This document shows, piece by piece, positions 34,868 through 46,461 of a stretch of 64,000 nucleotides of DNA. Position 1 is the first letter of the stretch. The number at the start of each line of letters is the position of its first letter. A model generated the notes under the pieces. It was not told the DNA's origin and did no database searches. It worked only from the letters and a program-made list of their open reading frames with translations. Source of the stretch: Camellia lanceoleosa. Its lineage: Eukaryota > Streptophyta > Magnoliopsida > Ericales > Theaceae. Location: assembly GCA_025200525.1 (NCBI GenBank), contig CM045767.1, forward strand, positions 122,872,346-122,936,345, given 5' to 3'. Made by a program: the position numbers and the translations under genes.

Positions 34868-36821
34868 TTTGCTATCAAACAATTTGACAGAGATGGACAC
34901 ATAGTTAATATTGATACAAAATAAACAATTTAGGTTTAAATAATGCAATTGAAATCTTGATTTTTTTTTTTTTTGGTGTAATTTATCCAAGAATTTATGT
35001 TTTTGATTTTAAGTTGGTTGTGACAACTTTTATATTAATTGTTTGTACGTAGATCGGAATATTATTGGTGCCAAAAAATTACTCAATGTTTTCAAATAAC
35101 TTCATGTCGCGTGCATATGGTATCTCTGGTGAATGAGGATGCACAAAAAATGATGAATGAAGCAAACATTTGTCTCCCTCCCAACCAATTATGGTGGGTA
35201 ATGTCGACTCCATTCATCTCATTATAAGTAATTTTATTGTTTCGTAGCATAGTAGTAGCCAAATGGTTGCCTCACCCATGGCACCGACGCCCCACCCACT
35301 CCCATGCTTATTCCTTCTATTTCCCTTTTGGCCCGCCTGCCCTACACATGGCCTCACCATGCTCGTTCCTCACCCTCGCCTTTATACGACTCCCAATCGA
35401 TCTCGTTTCCTCCCTCCTCGCCCCCGTGGGCTTGCCCTACCCATGACCTCTCACCACCATATTAAATTTCTTCAATGAAGGGCTTGTATGCTATAGATTG
35501 AAAGATTTCTACATTTAAAGAAAGGTCTCCAATTCTTAGTCAATGTATGGTGTGCTATATCGATGGGCCCCATGGGTTATGGTATACTTTCTCTTTAGTT
35601 TTTATTTATTTTTTATTTTTTATTTTTTATAATGAATATTGTTTCTTGTGATATGGTTAAATTTGAATTTGATTTGGCTATTAAAGTGGGGTTGGAGGTT
35701 TATATGTGATTTTAGAGTGTCAGTTTGAGAACAGAAAGTGAATTTTTGATTATTTGTTGTTTGTTGAGAAATTGTTTCATTTAAGTTTTCGTTCTCTTTG
35801 TAGTTTTCTTCTTTCAACTTAGAAAGTTTTTGGTTCGAGTTGTGTATCCTTTTGGAGACAAGCCTCTCTCAAGTGATAGTGTTGTTTGGGTTTAAAGAGC
35901 TCATTACAGATCTCACTTTGACAATGATGGACCTAAAGAAGGGTATGAGGGGGCGATTGCCCCCTACGATTTTAAAAACCTCTATTATTATAACAGTAGT
36001 AATTATAATTATCTCTACATTATAGAAGTTCACCCCCTTCTAAGTTTTTTCTTTTAAATTTTTTTTAACAAACTTGAAGGGGTCATCCCCACTTGATTTA
36101 TTTATTTATTATTATTATTATTTTTTTAAAAAGTTAAATGGTTGCTTTTCTATATCTACAAAACATTGGATTAAAGTATAAAATTAAAAAATAATAATAA
36201 TAATAATTAATAACTTTGTATAACTACCATTGATAACAAACCCTATTTCTAGATAATAAATAAGGCATTAGCTAATTATTTGATCATGTTTGTTGAGGAA
36301 AACATTATGCAAATTTTAAAGTTGATTCTATCATATATCTTTTTAATGACATGAAAGAGAATAAAGCACAACTCAAGATACCTTCGTTTAGTAAATTGAT
36401 TGTTTTTATAATTACTATATTTTTTAGTATGGATAAAAAAAAAAAAAATGCTTATTTGTATATGTTTTCATCTTATTTTTGCTATGTAGTTAAAAAATTG
36501 ATATTTTTATTTAAAATTTTTGTTAATATGTATATTTTCGCCTGAAAATCCTGGGTTCGTCCCTACACTTTGATAATTTGAATCGTTCGTTTTTTTAAAA
36601 ACTAAATCATCCATTTTTCTGGAGACAAATGCAATAAACTAACATAACTACGATTATCGAATCAATATGATTTTTTTACACAAATGATCTACATGTTGCG
36701 GTGTAAAAAATAAACGGTTTGAATTATCGATTTGAGACTCACGGGCCTAAACAGTACGGTCCAATCCACAGATAATTTGCTCTCGTGAGGGAGACAAGTT
36801 TCTCTCTAGTCCAGTGGACTA
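34257..36821. other. AT-rich intergenic sequence, no gene supported
   Basis: A (CT)n-rich tract lies near 34503-34533, a (TTA)n array at about 34811-34866, and a small GC-richer patch with no recognisable product at about 35230-35470. A decayed foldback related to the 118-516 MITE family lies at about 36565-36770, with arms TTTGATAATTTGAATCG and an inverse copy. The open frames here are short and unconvincing. Confidence 0.5.
34811..34866. repeat. (ATT)n microsatellite
   Basis: About 18 uninterrupted ATT units. Confidence 0.95.
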
Positions 36822-37479
36822 GGGGTGAGCATGGTTCGGATTGGTTCAGATTGGGGTAAAATCAGAACTAATCCGTTATCTACGGTTTCTAAAAAATTGG
36901 AACCAATGCAATTTGTTTAAATCGTAGAACCAATCCGAACCAATCCATTTAAATACGGATTGGATCAGTTTAGGACCACGGATTCACATAATTAAATAAC
37001 AAAAAAGTATATATATAACAATTTAATTTCATAAAAACATGAACATAGTATCATATTAGTTTCACAATAGCAACATGTCTTTTTATAATAGCGATATACT
37101 GTTCTAGAATTTAAATAACTATGAGAAAACTAGTTTCACCATAAGTGTTTATATCATTACAAATTAAAACTAAAAGCTAATAAATAAAAGCAATAAAAGA
37201 AGATACTATGCGAGTTTAGGTTTAGATTTAAGTTTTATATGGAATATGAGAAGATACTATGCTGGAGGGTGTATAATATAAATATAGGGTATTTGTATGT
37301 GGTCCGGATCGGTTCCAATCTGAAACCGTTGGATTCATTCCAGAACCAATCCGTGGACTACGGATTTTTAATTTTTTAATCCGAAACCGAACTCGGGATT
37401 CAAAAAACCAATTCAAACTTACTGGATTGGACTGGATCGGATCGGATTACGGATTTTAGAGATTTCTTTCTTAGCCCTA
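36822..37479. mobile_element. Small DNA element flanked by CAGTGGACTA repeats
   Basis: The segment begins GGGGTGAGCATGGTTCGG and ends TTTCTTAGCCCTA. It is flanked by identical 10-bp repeats (36812-36821 and 37480-37489). The interior is rich in inverted GGTTCGGATTGG-type repeats at both ends. The 9-10-bp duplication suggests a Mutator-like MITE. There is no coding sequence. Confidence 0.7.
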
Positions 37480-37489
37480 CAGTGGACTA

Positions 37490-37913
37490 GACATGTTGTT
37501 TGGGCTCATAGGACTCGGTACTAGTTTTATTTCGATGATCCAAATCATTTAGTTTTTAGGCCATATTGTTGAACTATAAAAGAAAAAATAAGGACAATGT
37601 AGTACATGCAACTGTTTCAGTCATGACAATTATGGATGTAATTGACTTGTCATACAATAATCAAACTGCAATTAGGATAATTTAGTTTAATTTAATCAAA
37701 TAAAAAATATAAATGTCGTTCATTGTCCAGTGCAATTCTTGAAAGGGGTAGTAGGTATGCATCATCACCTGATGAGCTATCCTTGATGGTGCCACTCAAC
37801 CATTTTGTATAACAAATTGATGCTTCTTTTGCTCTTATCCTATTGTGTTTGTTGCACATAGATTTCAAGGCTGCAAATAATACCAAGGTCTCCTTTGGAA
37901 AGACACAATCTTA

Positions 37914-37944
<31 letters not shown>

Positions 37945-39819
37945 CTATACAAAATGTTAATCCATTCTTTTAAATTTTTTTTGTAAATTATTTTGTAAAA
38001 AACTAAAAAATCACACACACAAAAAAAAGTCAATTCTCACACAAATCATAAGTTGAACCGCCAGTGTGTGGCACCAACAGCCCCTTTCTCACCTTCTCTT
38101 TACCGAACACCCAACACAATGTTGGACACAGTTTATGCTTCCAAAACGTTATATATTCAAAAGACCGGCCCAATTGCAAGGTTACCTTTCCTTTTTCTAT
38201 GTGAAATTGGCAAAAATCATCCTTCAAGTCAACACTTTTTTTTGGGTGAACAAAGTCAACACTTTTTGAGTGGTCATTTGGCGTTAGTTTTTTTTTTTTT
38301 TTTTTAATATATATATATTTTTTAGGAGTTAAAAATTTTAATTTGTTTAGGAAGTTGTTAAAAAAAATTTAATTGTTATAAGTAAAAAAGTTAATGTTGC
38401 ATTTGACTTTTTTAATTGATGACAACAATTTAATAGTCTTTCAACTTTTTTAAGATTTAAAAAACTTAATATGTTTAAGAAGTGAAAAAAAAAATTAATA
38501 AAAAAGTTGATGTAATATTTAATTTTTTTAACTAATGACAATAATTTAGTAATTTTTTAAAAAAATTTTAACTAAAAATTGACTTTTTTGACTATCTATT
38601 AAAACTCCTAAGATTACAATAATTTATTTATAAAAAAAGTTAGACTGCGAAAATTAGGATCATCGCCAACATATTATTGCTAAAATATGTGTAAAAAATC
38701 AAATTGCAAGTTGTTATTCATCTCATCTAACGACTAGTGATTGAATTTACATGAATTAAAGTGCACTTTACAACACCACATTGGGAAAATTAGAGGATGG
38801 TGATAGAAACTGTTAGAATAGTTTGATAAAAATAAAATGGTATTTATGATTTAATGGTTTATTATTTAGTTGTTACAAGATTTATAATTGTGCTTAGGTT
38901 ACAAAATTTATATTGTCATTACAACAATATTATGAGGATTTAATTTAAGATAATTATGATATTAAATATGAATTTAATTGAGAATTAATTATATTTATTC
39001 CTATTATTCTATATATAAATATACTTTGCCATATCTATGAGGAAAATATAGTTTTGAGAAAACACAAAAATGGTAGAGCAGAAATGTGATTTCAAAAATA
39101 AGAGATTTTAGAGAGAGTCCTCTGTATGTTTATATGTATTTTATATTATTTTGTATAATTTTGATTCGTTGTTTGGTTTAAACTTTTTGGTGGTCGTGCA
39201 TACTAGATGAGAGATGTTGTGAGCAACTTGAATTTTATTTTAAAATTACTTCACTCCGATTGTATCTTTACGAGGGGAAAAAAATAATTTTGAAATAGTG
39301 ACAACATAACACCCAGCATCTCATGGCTATATTTTCCTATTATTGGTTGTTGATTATATATATTGTTATTTATTGTCATTATTATTATAATCATGCTCAA
39401 TATCTTTATTTATTATTTTGGTAGACTAACAGAAACTATCTTTTAAGATCTTTGATGGGTTAAACTTTTAAAAATAGTTGTCTATATAAAGTTGGGAAAG
39501 ACTATCCTTATAATTATAGGAAAAAAAATATTATAACTCTATACTTTTTAAGTCATAATTAATATATATATATATATCATAACTAAACATAAATAAATTA
39601 TAATCAAATATTTTAAAATAATATTATAATTAAAAAAATTAATCATAATTAAAAAAAATAACATAACTAAAAATATATATTAATATGAGAGCGTGTATAA
39701 TAAAATTCTTATAGTTGCCTAAGTTCCACTATCACATAACAATATTCTCAAAGCTCATTCAAATATAGTTATACAGATGTAAAGCGTATAGAAGAATGAA
39801 AACATTATTTTTGAACATT
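37490..39819. other. AT-rich intergenic sequence
   Basis: A (CA)n microsatellite lies at about 37914-37940 and poly(T)/(TA)n near 38288-38320. A minus-strand frame at 37692-37886 (including YTKWLSGTIKDSSSGDDAYL) looks protein-like in composition but matches nothing I recognise. No other gene is seen. Confidence 0.45.
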
Positions 39820-39824
39820 CAAAC

Positions 39825-40610
39825 TGTACGGGGAGCAAATATTCTAGCAAGCCCGTACTCCTTTCCTCCAAGCTCCGTTTCTGTCCGATCGCCTAAAAGC
39901 ACAACGGCGGTGAGCTACCCGGCGGTGTGTGGTCGGAAAATCCCTCTAACAATCAAGTTAGCACACACCTAGGGATAGAGAGAGAGAGAGTATTTGAGTG
40001 TAAGAATTTCCTTACAAAATGTTCGTCCGTCTGCGTATGAGGGGCGCAGACATGCTTATATACCCTCTGCGCCCCATATCCACTCCCAGTCATCTCCTGA
40101 CACGTGGCCCTGCTATCCCATCTGTCAGCGTAAACCTTGCTGAACATCACCTAATCTCAACTGCCAGTCTTCTCTGTTGGAGCTCGGCAGCCGAGCTGCT
40201 CCATCCACCGCCGTGCCGTGCTTCATGCCAAGCACTTCACTGGCTAAGCTCAAGGAGAACCGGGCTAGGCGGCGTCTCGGCAAAGCCGAGCCCGGGACGT
40301 CTCGTGTGGTCGGCCTTCCTGCCGAGCAAACAGTTACCTCGGCTGACAGCGCCTTTCCGGGCGCCGGTCAACTAACTTGACTGGCTTCACCATCGCCAGA
40401 ACAAGCAGCTCGGTCCAACCGAGCACTGCCTTGCCGAGCAGCTTCTTTCCGGACTAGGGCGGCAAAACTTGGCCCAACACCTGCCCGGCCCAAGTAATAG
40501 CAGCCCAACTCCGGGCGGACCGCAGGTCATCTCGGCCTAATGCTCCATTTGACTCTCAACCTGCTCGGCCGTTACCTCGGCCCAATTCCCAATCATAAAT
40601 CTCCCTCTCA
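39825..40610 (-). repeat. 3' LTR of the Tat-type element
   Basis: A direct copy of 50630-51432. A TATATAAG box on the minus strand lies at about 40053-40062. The GA tract near 39977 is short. Confidence 0.92.
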
Positions 40611-40625
40611 ATTGCCCCTTAATTC
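40611..40625 (-). promoter_or_regulatory. Polypurine tract of the Tat-type element
   Basis: On the minus strand GGAATTAAGGGGCAAT immediately precedes the 3' LTR start TGAGAGGG. Confidence 0.6.
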
Positions 40626-40930
40626 CGTCCGCTGAAGCGTGACTGGGATTACCTATTCTGACCGGGATAGCGCCTCCTCCGTCCTCAGCTTAATCATCGT
40701 CAACCGGGCTAGTTGCATGCCTGCCTTCGGACTCGCCCGGCCGCCTCCTCGGTCAACGCCCCATTCTGACCTTGCTGTCTCTTCGTTTTGCTCGGTCGAC
40801 ACCTCACCTGTCCCCCGTCTTTTCAACTCCGACGCTGCCATTAATGGGGACACGTGGCGTCCTCCCATTGGTCCTCGAGTACCCAACCAACCGTCGCAAG
40901 AGATTTGAATTTTTGGCGGCCTCGCAACCT

Positions 40931-43620
40931 CTATATACATGCTCCCCTCATCTTCCTTTCACTTTTACTGACCCAGTGCCATTCCAAGCAACCCAGAGCT
41001 TTTGCCCATCCTCTGCCGTTCCTGAACTCGAGCTCGAAGGTGAAGAACACACTGCCCTAACTTGGTAAGTCCTCAAACTCCCCTTTTATTGTCATTTTCT
41101 TTGATATTTCACACATTAGGGCAGAAAAACGTAGCTTTTAGGATTTGGGCACCTAAAACCATCCTAAACCTTTAAACATTCATGGTGTTCTTCATTTCTC
41201 CTGAAGAACACTGAAGAACTGGGGCGGACCGGGCTCCAAGTCTTCATTTGATCCAAAAAACCAACCTGACCGAGCAAAAAACGTGTTTGTCTCAAACCCA
41301 GCAAAAATGAAGATAACAACAGGACATGGTCGTTCAACCGGGCTAATATCTGGTCTGCTTGGGCGACCGAGCTCCTTGGTAAGCTTAGACAACCGAGGTG
41401 GTTTGGCACTCTTGATGACCGAGCTAAAGTCAAGCTCACTTCGCGCGACCGCGCTCACACTCACACTTGCCATCCTTTTCCTGCAGAGTCCAAGGGGACC
41501 ATTGGCCACTTCTGAGGCTCTCAAGACCGAGTAATATCCAATTAGCACAGTGCCAAACCCCTCAGCCGAGATATCCTAAGCCGGCCACAAATGGGAAAAT
41601 TCCGCTTCCTAGTAGACACTCCGGCCGCGCTGGATGCGTTCAGAGAATCTGACATCGACCGACGTCCATCTCGAACTGGCAAAAGAGAAGACAACACCCT
41701 GGGGCAGACTAGACCAATGCCCCTTCACCGTGCTGTCAATTGTAGAAGGAGGCCTCTGCTTCCCGGTCAATCCTCTGATGACCGAATTTCTTCGCCGGAC
41801 CGGGCTAGCACCCACTCAAGTGTCCACCAACACCTACAGAATAATAAACGGCGTGCACGAGCTAAACAACCGGCTAGGCATAAACTTAGGTTTAGCCGAG
41901 ATCCTGCGCCAATACACCTTAGGGCACACTGGAGATGGCCTCGCCTACTATCTCAAGATTAGGCCGGGAAGAGAAAAAATTGTGACCGGCACACCAGACA
42001 AGGATCTACACGATGATGATTTCTTCTGGGTGTCTGGCAATTATGAGACAGCCGCGGTACCAGGCTGGATGATAAGCAAAAACTTTGGCAGCACATGTAA
42101 GCCGCGCAAATTAGCTCGCTTAATCTACTTTCTTCATGTTTCCGTACTTAATCATTTTTTTCTTGTTTCTTTTGCAGCAATCCAAGCCTTGTAAACCAAC
42201 TATCACTTCCCCAACGTAAAGGCAATCAGGACCGCGCTTCGCTACCGCGACCGAGATTGCAACCAATTGCTCGGCTACACTCCTACGTACAGATACTCTG
42301 CTCCCCGCCAGAGTAAAGTTACAGACTTCCTCCGCGCTCCATCACCTCCACCAGATCCAACTTTGCCAGACGTTCCACTCATCCGTTTGACAGAGGAGCA
42401 AGAGATGGCTGCGAAGCGAATCAAGAACACGCTCATCGCCACTTGGTAGAGATCTGGCGTAGTCATTCGCTCAAGCTGCGGCGTCAATCAGCGGCTGCGT
42501 GGTCGCTCTGGCTCCACCAGCAGCCAGGCAATCTAGCAAGGAACCTCCTCCACCCCGGCATGGCAAAAGAGCCCGTGCGGATCCGTCTGCCGAGCTGGTG
42601 ACCGAGCTTACCACCATGCAACCAAGCGCCACGATTAACCCGATGCTCACTGGCGTCCACAGCTGAAACACCCGGGTCAAGACATCCCGGCAACGGCTTC
42701 GATCTAGGGCAATAAAGAGCAATTGCTGCTTCGATCTCTCCAAAGCACTCCTACTGCCGAGCGACGTGGTCGGCAGTGACCACATCTCTGACACTCGGTT
42801 GGTAAAGTCGTCAGTGAAGTCTATGGCTAGGGTAAGTCAATCTGCCTCTGAAATTTTCACAAGTGTTTGCCCGGTTCCTTCACTAATCAAATTAGCTTTT
42901 TGCAGGCCATTCAAAAACAACATCTGGTTATGGAGCGCATACACCGGCTTCGGCAGAAGGCGGCCGACACAGCCAGCCAAGTGCAAAGCCTCCAGACCGA
43001 GCTCGGCCGAGCAAAGTCCTCGCTGGAGATACCAAACACTGATAACAACCGGTTGCTCGATCAACTTGACGCAGCCAAGAAAAAGCGGGACGAGCTCCAG
43101 GCCGAGCTGGACGCACTGAAGAAGTCGCGCAAAAGGGACTGCCGAGATGCTAACAATGCCGGTTTCAACGAAGCCGAGGAGAGCTACAAAAAGTAGGTGT
43201 TCACAACTCAAGACATCTACTTCAAATCTGGCTGGAAATCTGCCTACAAGTATCTCGGTCAGGGCTCTGACACCGACGTATTTGCCAATCCGCCTCCAGC
43301 CTTCCTACCGGTCTACCTTGTGCCATACGCAAACAACATCTTCAGGGCGTTGCAAGCTGAGGCCGAGGAAGGCCTTGAGGAAGGAGATGCCGAGACCAAT
43401 GCCGAGGCAGATGATACGGAAGTGCAGGAGCAGCTCGGCCATGACGAGCCAGGTGCCCAAGATAAAAGCCCAACCATCAACATTGAGGCCACCGAGGACG
43501 AGTTCACCAATCCCTCCCCCTTAGTTTAGTTTTCTTTTCTTTTTGTTTGTTTCGTTCTGCGTTTCTGATGTAACCGGGCTCGGTCCCACCTTTTGTAAAG
43601 TTTTACATCAATGAAAAACT
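40931..43620 (+). pseudogene. Antisense additional gene (aORF) of the Tat element
   Basis: A plus-strand gene opposite to gag-pol. A TATA box CTATATAC lies at 40931, a donor TTG/GTAAGT at 41065 and an acceptor CTTTTCCTGCAG near 41486. Coding stretches follow: 41591-41640 (MGKFRFLVDTPAALDAF), then 41640-42090 with GGLCFPVNPLMTEFLRR, NNRLGINLGLAEILRQYTLG and DDDFFWVSGNYE. Another intron follows (GTAAGC near 42097 to TTTTGCAG at 42178), then NYHFPNVKAIRTALRYRDRD, a coiled coil (42900-43196) and an acidic C-terminus to 43529. This matches the family of antisense ORF proteins known from plant Tat elements; their function is unknown. Stops near 42195, 42450 and 43196 break this copy. Confidence 0.72.
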
Positions 43621-43689
43621 TTAATTTTGTCAAGTGTTTGCACGGTTGTCGTCAATTCCATCTTCAGCAAAACATCTCGGTATAAATCA

Positions 43690-44385
43690 CAAATTTGGAC
43701 GAAACACTTCGTCAACCGGATTACTTAACTCGGTTGAAACACTTAAGCAAAACAAAACAGCAACTTCTTCAACCAGAGTAAACCATCTCGGTTGGGAATA
43801 ACTAAGTTGAACAAATCACCAACTCTTCCAACCGGAGTAAATCATCTCGGTTGGGAATCACTAAGTTGAACAAATCACCAACTCTTCCAAACGGAGTACA
43901 TCATCTCGGTTGGGAATCCTAAGTTGGACAAAACACCAACTCTTCCAACCGGAGTAAATCATCTCGGTTAGGATGGCCTAAGTTGGACAAAACACCAACT
44001 CTTCCAACCGGAGTAAATCATCTCGATTGGGATGGCCTAAGTTGGACAAAACACCAACTTTTCAAGCCGGAGTAAAACATCTCGGCAATAAATATCTAAG
44101 TTGAAGAAAACATCAACTCTTCTAGCCGGAGCAAAACATCTCGGCAAGAAATATCTAAGTTTGAACAAGACATCAACTCTTCTAGCCGGAGCAAAACATC
44201 TCGGCAAGAAATATCTAAGTTGAACAAAACATCAACTCTTCTAGCCGGAACAAAACACTTCGGCAAGAAATATCTAAGTTGAACAAAACATAACTCTTCT
44301 AACCGAAGCAAAACATCTCGGCAAGAAATATCTAAGTTGAACAAAACATCAACTCTTCTAACCGTAGTAAAACATCTCGGTTTTT
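43690..44385. repeat. ~60-bp tandem repeat array in the Tat element
   Basis: About eleven head-to-tail units of 58-61 bp. Each has AACTCTTCYARCCGGAG, then an AAACATCTCGG-type block and CTAAGTTGAACAAAACA. Left units (GTTGGGAATCA form) and right units (GCAAGAAATAT form) make two subfamilies, as expected from stepwise amplification. It lies between the aORF 3' end and integrase. Confidence 0.9.
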
Positions 44386-44502
44386 ACATTAAAACAACAG
44401 TCCAAATGCTAAAACAAAATCACTTCTATATATTGACAAAAAGAATTACATTCTGAAGTGCAAGCCAAAAAATTCCTTTGCACAAGAAAAGAAAGCAAAA
44501 GC

Positions 44503-46338
44503 TTAGAAATAATACAGTTTGAGGTTGGCCGCATTCCATGGCCGGGGTATTGCTCTTCCCTCTAGATCCTCCAAGTGGTAAGCCCCCTTGCCCGCCAGAC
44601 CGATGATCTTGTAGGGTCCTTCCCAATTTGCCCCTAGTTTGCCTTCACCTGGCACCAGGGTGTTGCCCATAACTTTCCTCAAAACCCAATCACCAACTTT
44701 AAACGGTCTGGGGTGCACCGTCTTGTTGTACTTCTTTGAGAGCTCTTGTTGGTAGGCGACCACATGGATAAGGGCCTTCTCCCGATGCTCTTCCACTAGG
44801 TCCAGCTCCAAGGCAATAGCCTCAGCATTCAGTTTGGGCTCAAAACTCTCGCTTCTTAGGGTGGGCATGCCAACTTCTAAAGGTATGACCGCCTCCATGC
44901 CATAAGCCAAAGCAAATGGAGTTTCCCCGGTAGATCGCCGCGGGGTTGTTCGGTATGCCCACAGGACCCTGGGTAATTCCTCAGCCCATTTTCCTTTTGC
45001 CTTCTCCAGCCGTTTCTTCAACCCATCCAGTATAGTCTTGTTCGATGCCTCGGCCTGACCATTGGACTGCGGGTAAGCCAGAGTGGATTTGTAGAATTCA
45101 ATCTTCAAATCTTCACAAAATCCTCTGAATAGGCGACCGTCAAACTGGGTGCCGTTGTCAGAGATCAAGATCTTGGGGACGCCAAACCGCGTGACCACGT
45201 TCTGCCAGACAAACCGCTTCACGTCTTTCTCTTTGATTGTTGCCAAAGACTCAGCTTCAACCCATTTTGTGAAGTAATCTGTGGCCGCAATAAAGAATTT
45301 CCGGTTGCCCGGTGCTGTTGGCAGTGGCCCCACTATATCTAGCCCCCACATGGCGAAGGGCCAAGGACTGGTGAGGGGAAAAAGTTCCCTAGCAGGCTGA
45401 TGGATCTGATGGGCTAATTTCTGGCATTTTTCGCACTTGCGGACGTACTTTTGTGCGTCGGCCTGCATACACGGCCACCAGTATCCCTGCGAAATAGCTC
45501 GATAGGCCAAGGACCTGCCCCCTATATGGCTGCCACAAATGCCTTTGTGAATTTCGTACAAGAAGGCCTCCACACTACTCGGGTGCACACACTTTAGATA
45601 AGGACCAGTGAAGGACTTTTTATACAATGCACCAGATGGAGAGAGCCAAAACCACTCTGACTTCACCCGGACTTTGTGTGTTTCCTTCTTGTCAGTTGGT
45701 AGAGTCTGGTCTCTGAGGAACAAGATTAAGGGGTCCATCCAGGAAGGACCTAGCGCGGCGCAAAGTACATCCGTCTGCCCGGTGTCTTCAATGCTTGGCC
45801 GTGGAAGAAAGTCAATTAACAGGGGGTTTGGAGACGTGCTATCTACCATCGAAACGAGGCCGGCCAGCTCATCAGCTCGGCTGTTTTCTTCACGGCCAAT
45901 CTGTTGGACTTTGATTGCCTGAAACTGCTTGATGTGTTTCCGGACCAGAGCTTGGTACTTCGCCATTCTGTCATCCTTTGCTTCGTAAATCCTAGAGACT
46001 TGGTTAACCACAAGTTGAGAATCACTGTACACCAGTAGCTCGGCAACCTTCATTTGAATAACGCTCTTGAGCCCGGCCAGAAGGGCCTCGTACTCAGCCT
46101 CGTTGTTAGATGCTGTGAAGCCAAGCGTGATAAAGTGTTCAATGGTTAGGCCATCCGAGGAGATAAGAACGATACCTATGCCGGCACCGTGACGGTTGGA
46201 CGCTCCGTCAACAAAAAGCTTCCACATTTCCCCTACAAAAAGCTTCCAGCAGTCTGATGGATCCTGAGAGTTGCGAAGGGCAATGGGATCACGATTTCTT
46301 GGCTGTCTGGTTTCAAGTTCTGTGTTGACTGGTTCCAC
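44503..46338 (-). CDS. Second RNase H and integrase of the Tat element
   Basis: An open frame of 611 codons. Residues ~40-165 are a complete RNase H with LFVDGASN (Asp44), NNEAEYEAL and YSDSQLV (Asp106). This is the extra, archaeal-like RNase H of Tat elements, separate from the one fused to RT. Integrase follows: zinc site around CEKCQKL, catalytic Asp334 (WGLDIVGPL), Asp394 (ISDNGTQFD) and Glu430 ([10 protein letters not shown]) with D-35-E spacing. The C-terminus ends [11 protein letters not shown], typical of the group. The frame is intact. The Met shown is the first ATG after a break from the RT/RNase H part. Confidence 0.93.
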   Translation of the reverse strand: MEPVNTELETRQPRNRDPIALRNSQDPSDCWKLFVGEMWKLFVDGASNRHGAGIGIVLISSDGLTIEHFITLGFTASNNEAEYEALLAGLKSVIQMKVAELLVYSDSQLVVNQVSRIYEAKDDRMAKYQALVRKHIKQFQAIKVQQIGREENSRADELAGLVSMVDSTSPNPLLIDFLPRPSIEDTGQTDVLCAALGPSWMDPLILFLRDQTLPTDKKETHKVRVKSEWFWLSPSGALYKKSFTGPYLKCVHPSSVEAFLYEIHKGICGSHIGGRSLAYRAISQGYWWPCMQADAQKYVRKCEKCQKLAHQIHQPARELFPLTSPWPFAMWGLDIVGPLPTAPGNRKFFIAATDYFTKWVEAESLATIKEKDVKRFVWQNVVTRFGVPKILISDNGTQFDGRLFRGFCEDLKIEFYKSTLAYPQSNGQAEASNKTILDGLKKRLEKAKGKWAEELPRVLWAYRTTPRRSTGETPFALAYGMEAVIPLEVGMPTLRSESFEPKLNAEAIALELDLVEEHREKALIHVVAYQQELSKKYNKTVHPRPFKVGDWVLRKVMGNTLVPGEGKLGANWEGPYKIIGLAGKGAYHLEDLEGRAIPRPWNAANLKLYYF

Positions 46339-46461
46339 TTCAGCCCCCCTTGGTGATTCGGCACCGGACTCAGCAAGTCAGTCTACAATGCTTAAGTTTA
46401 TAAGCGAATCACCGAAGTTCTTATTATTATGCGACGCGCTGCTCTGTCTTTGATAGTTCCA

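Noticed and set aside
34718..34990. Frame with a long Asn run.
   Set aside because: It is a translation of the (ATT)n microsatellite.
37692..37886. Minus-strand frame with protein-like composition.
   Set aside because: No recognised domain, no splice context and no neighbour to support it; kept only as a note in the intergenic entry.
38811..39311. Possible solo LTR (TGTTAGAATAG...ACAACATAACA), Copia-like in style.
   Set aside because: The flanks (GAAAC and CCCAG) give no target duplication for any end I tried, and no internal signals support it.
40653..41548. Minus-strand frames opposite the antisense gene.
   Set aside because: They lie between the integrase end and 3' LTR, lack motifs, and the plus-strand gene has promoter and splice signals.
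43690..44385. Regular repeats that could suggest a CRISPR array.
   Set aside because: The units are directly tandem with no unique spacers, and the DNA is from a plant retrotransposon.
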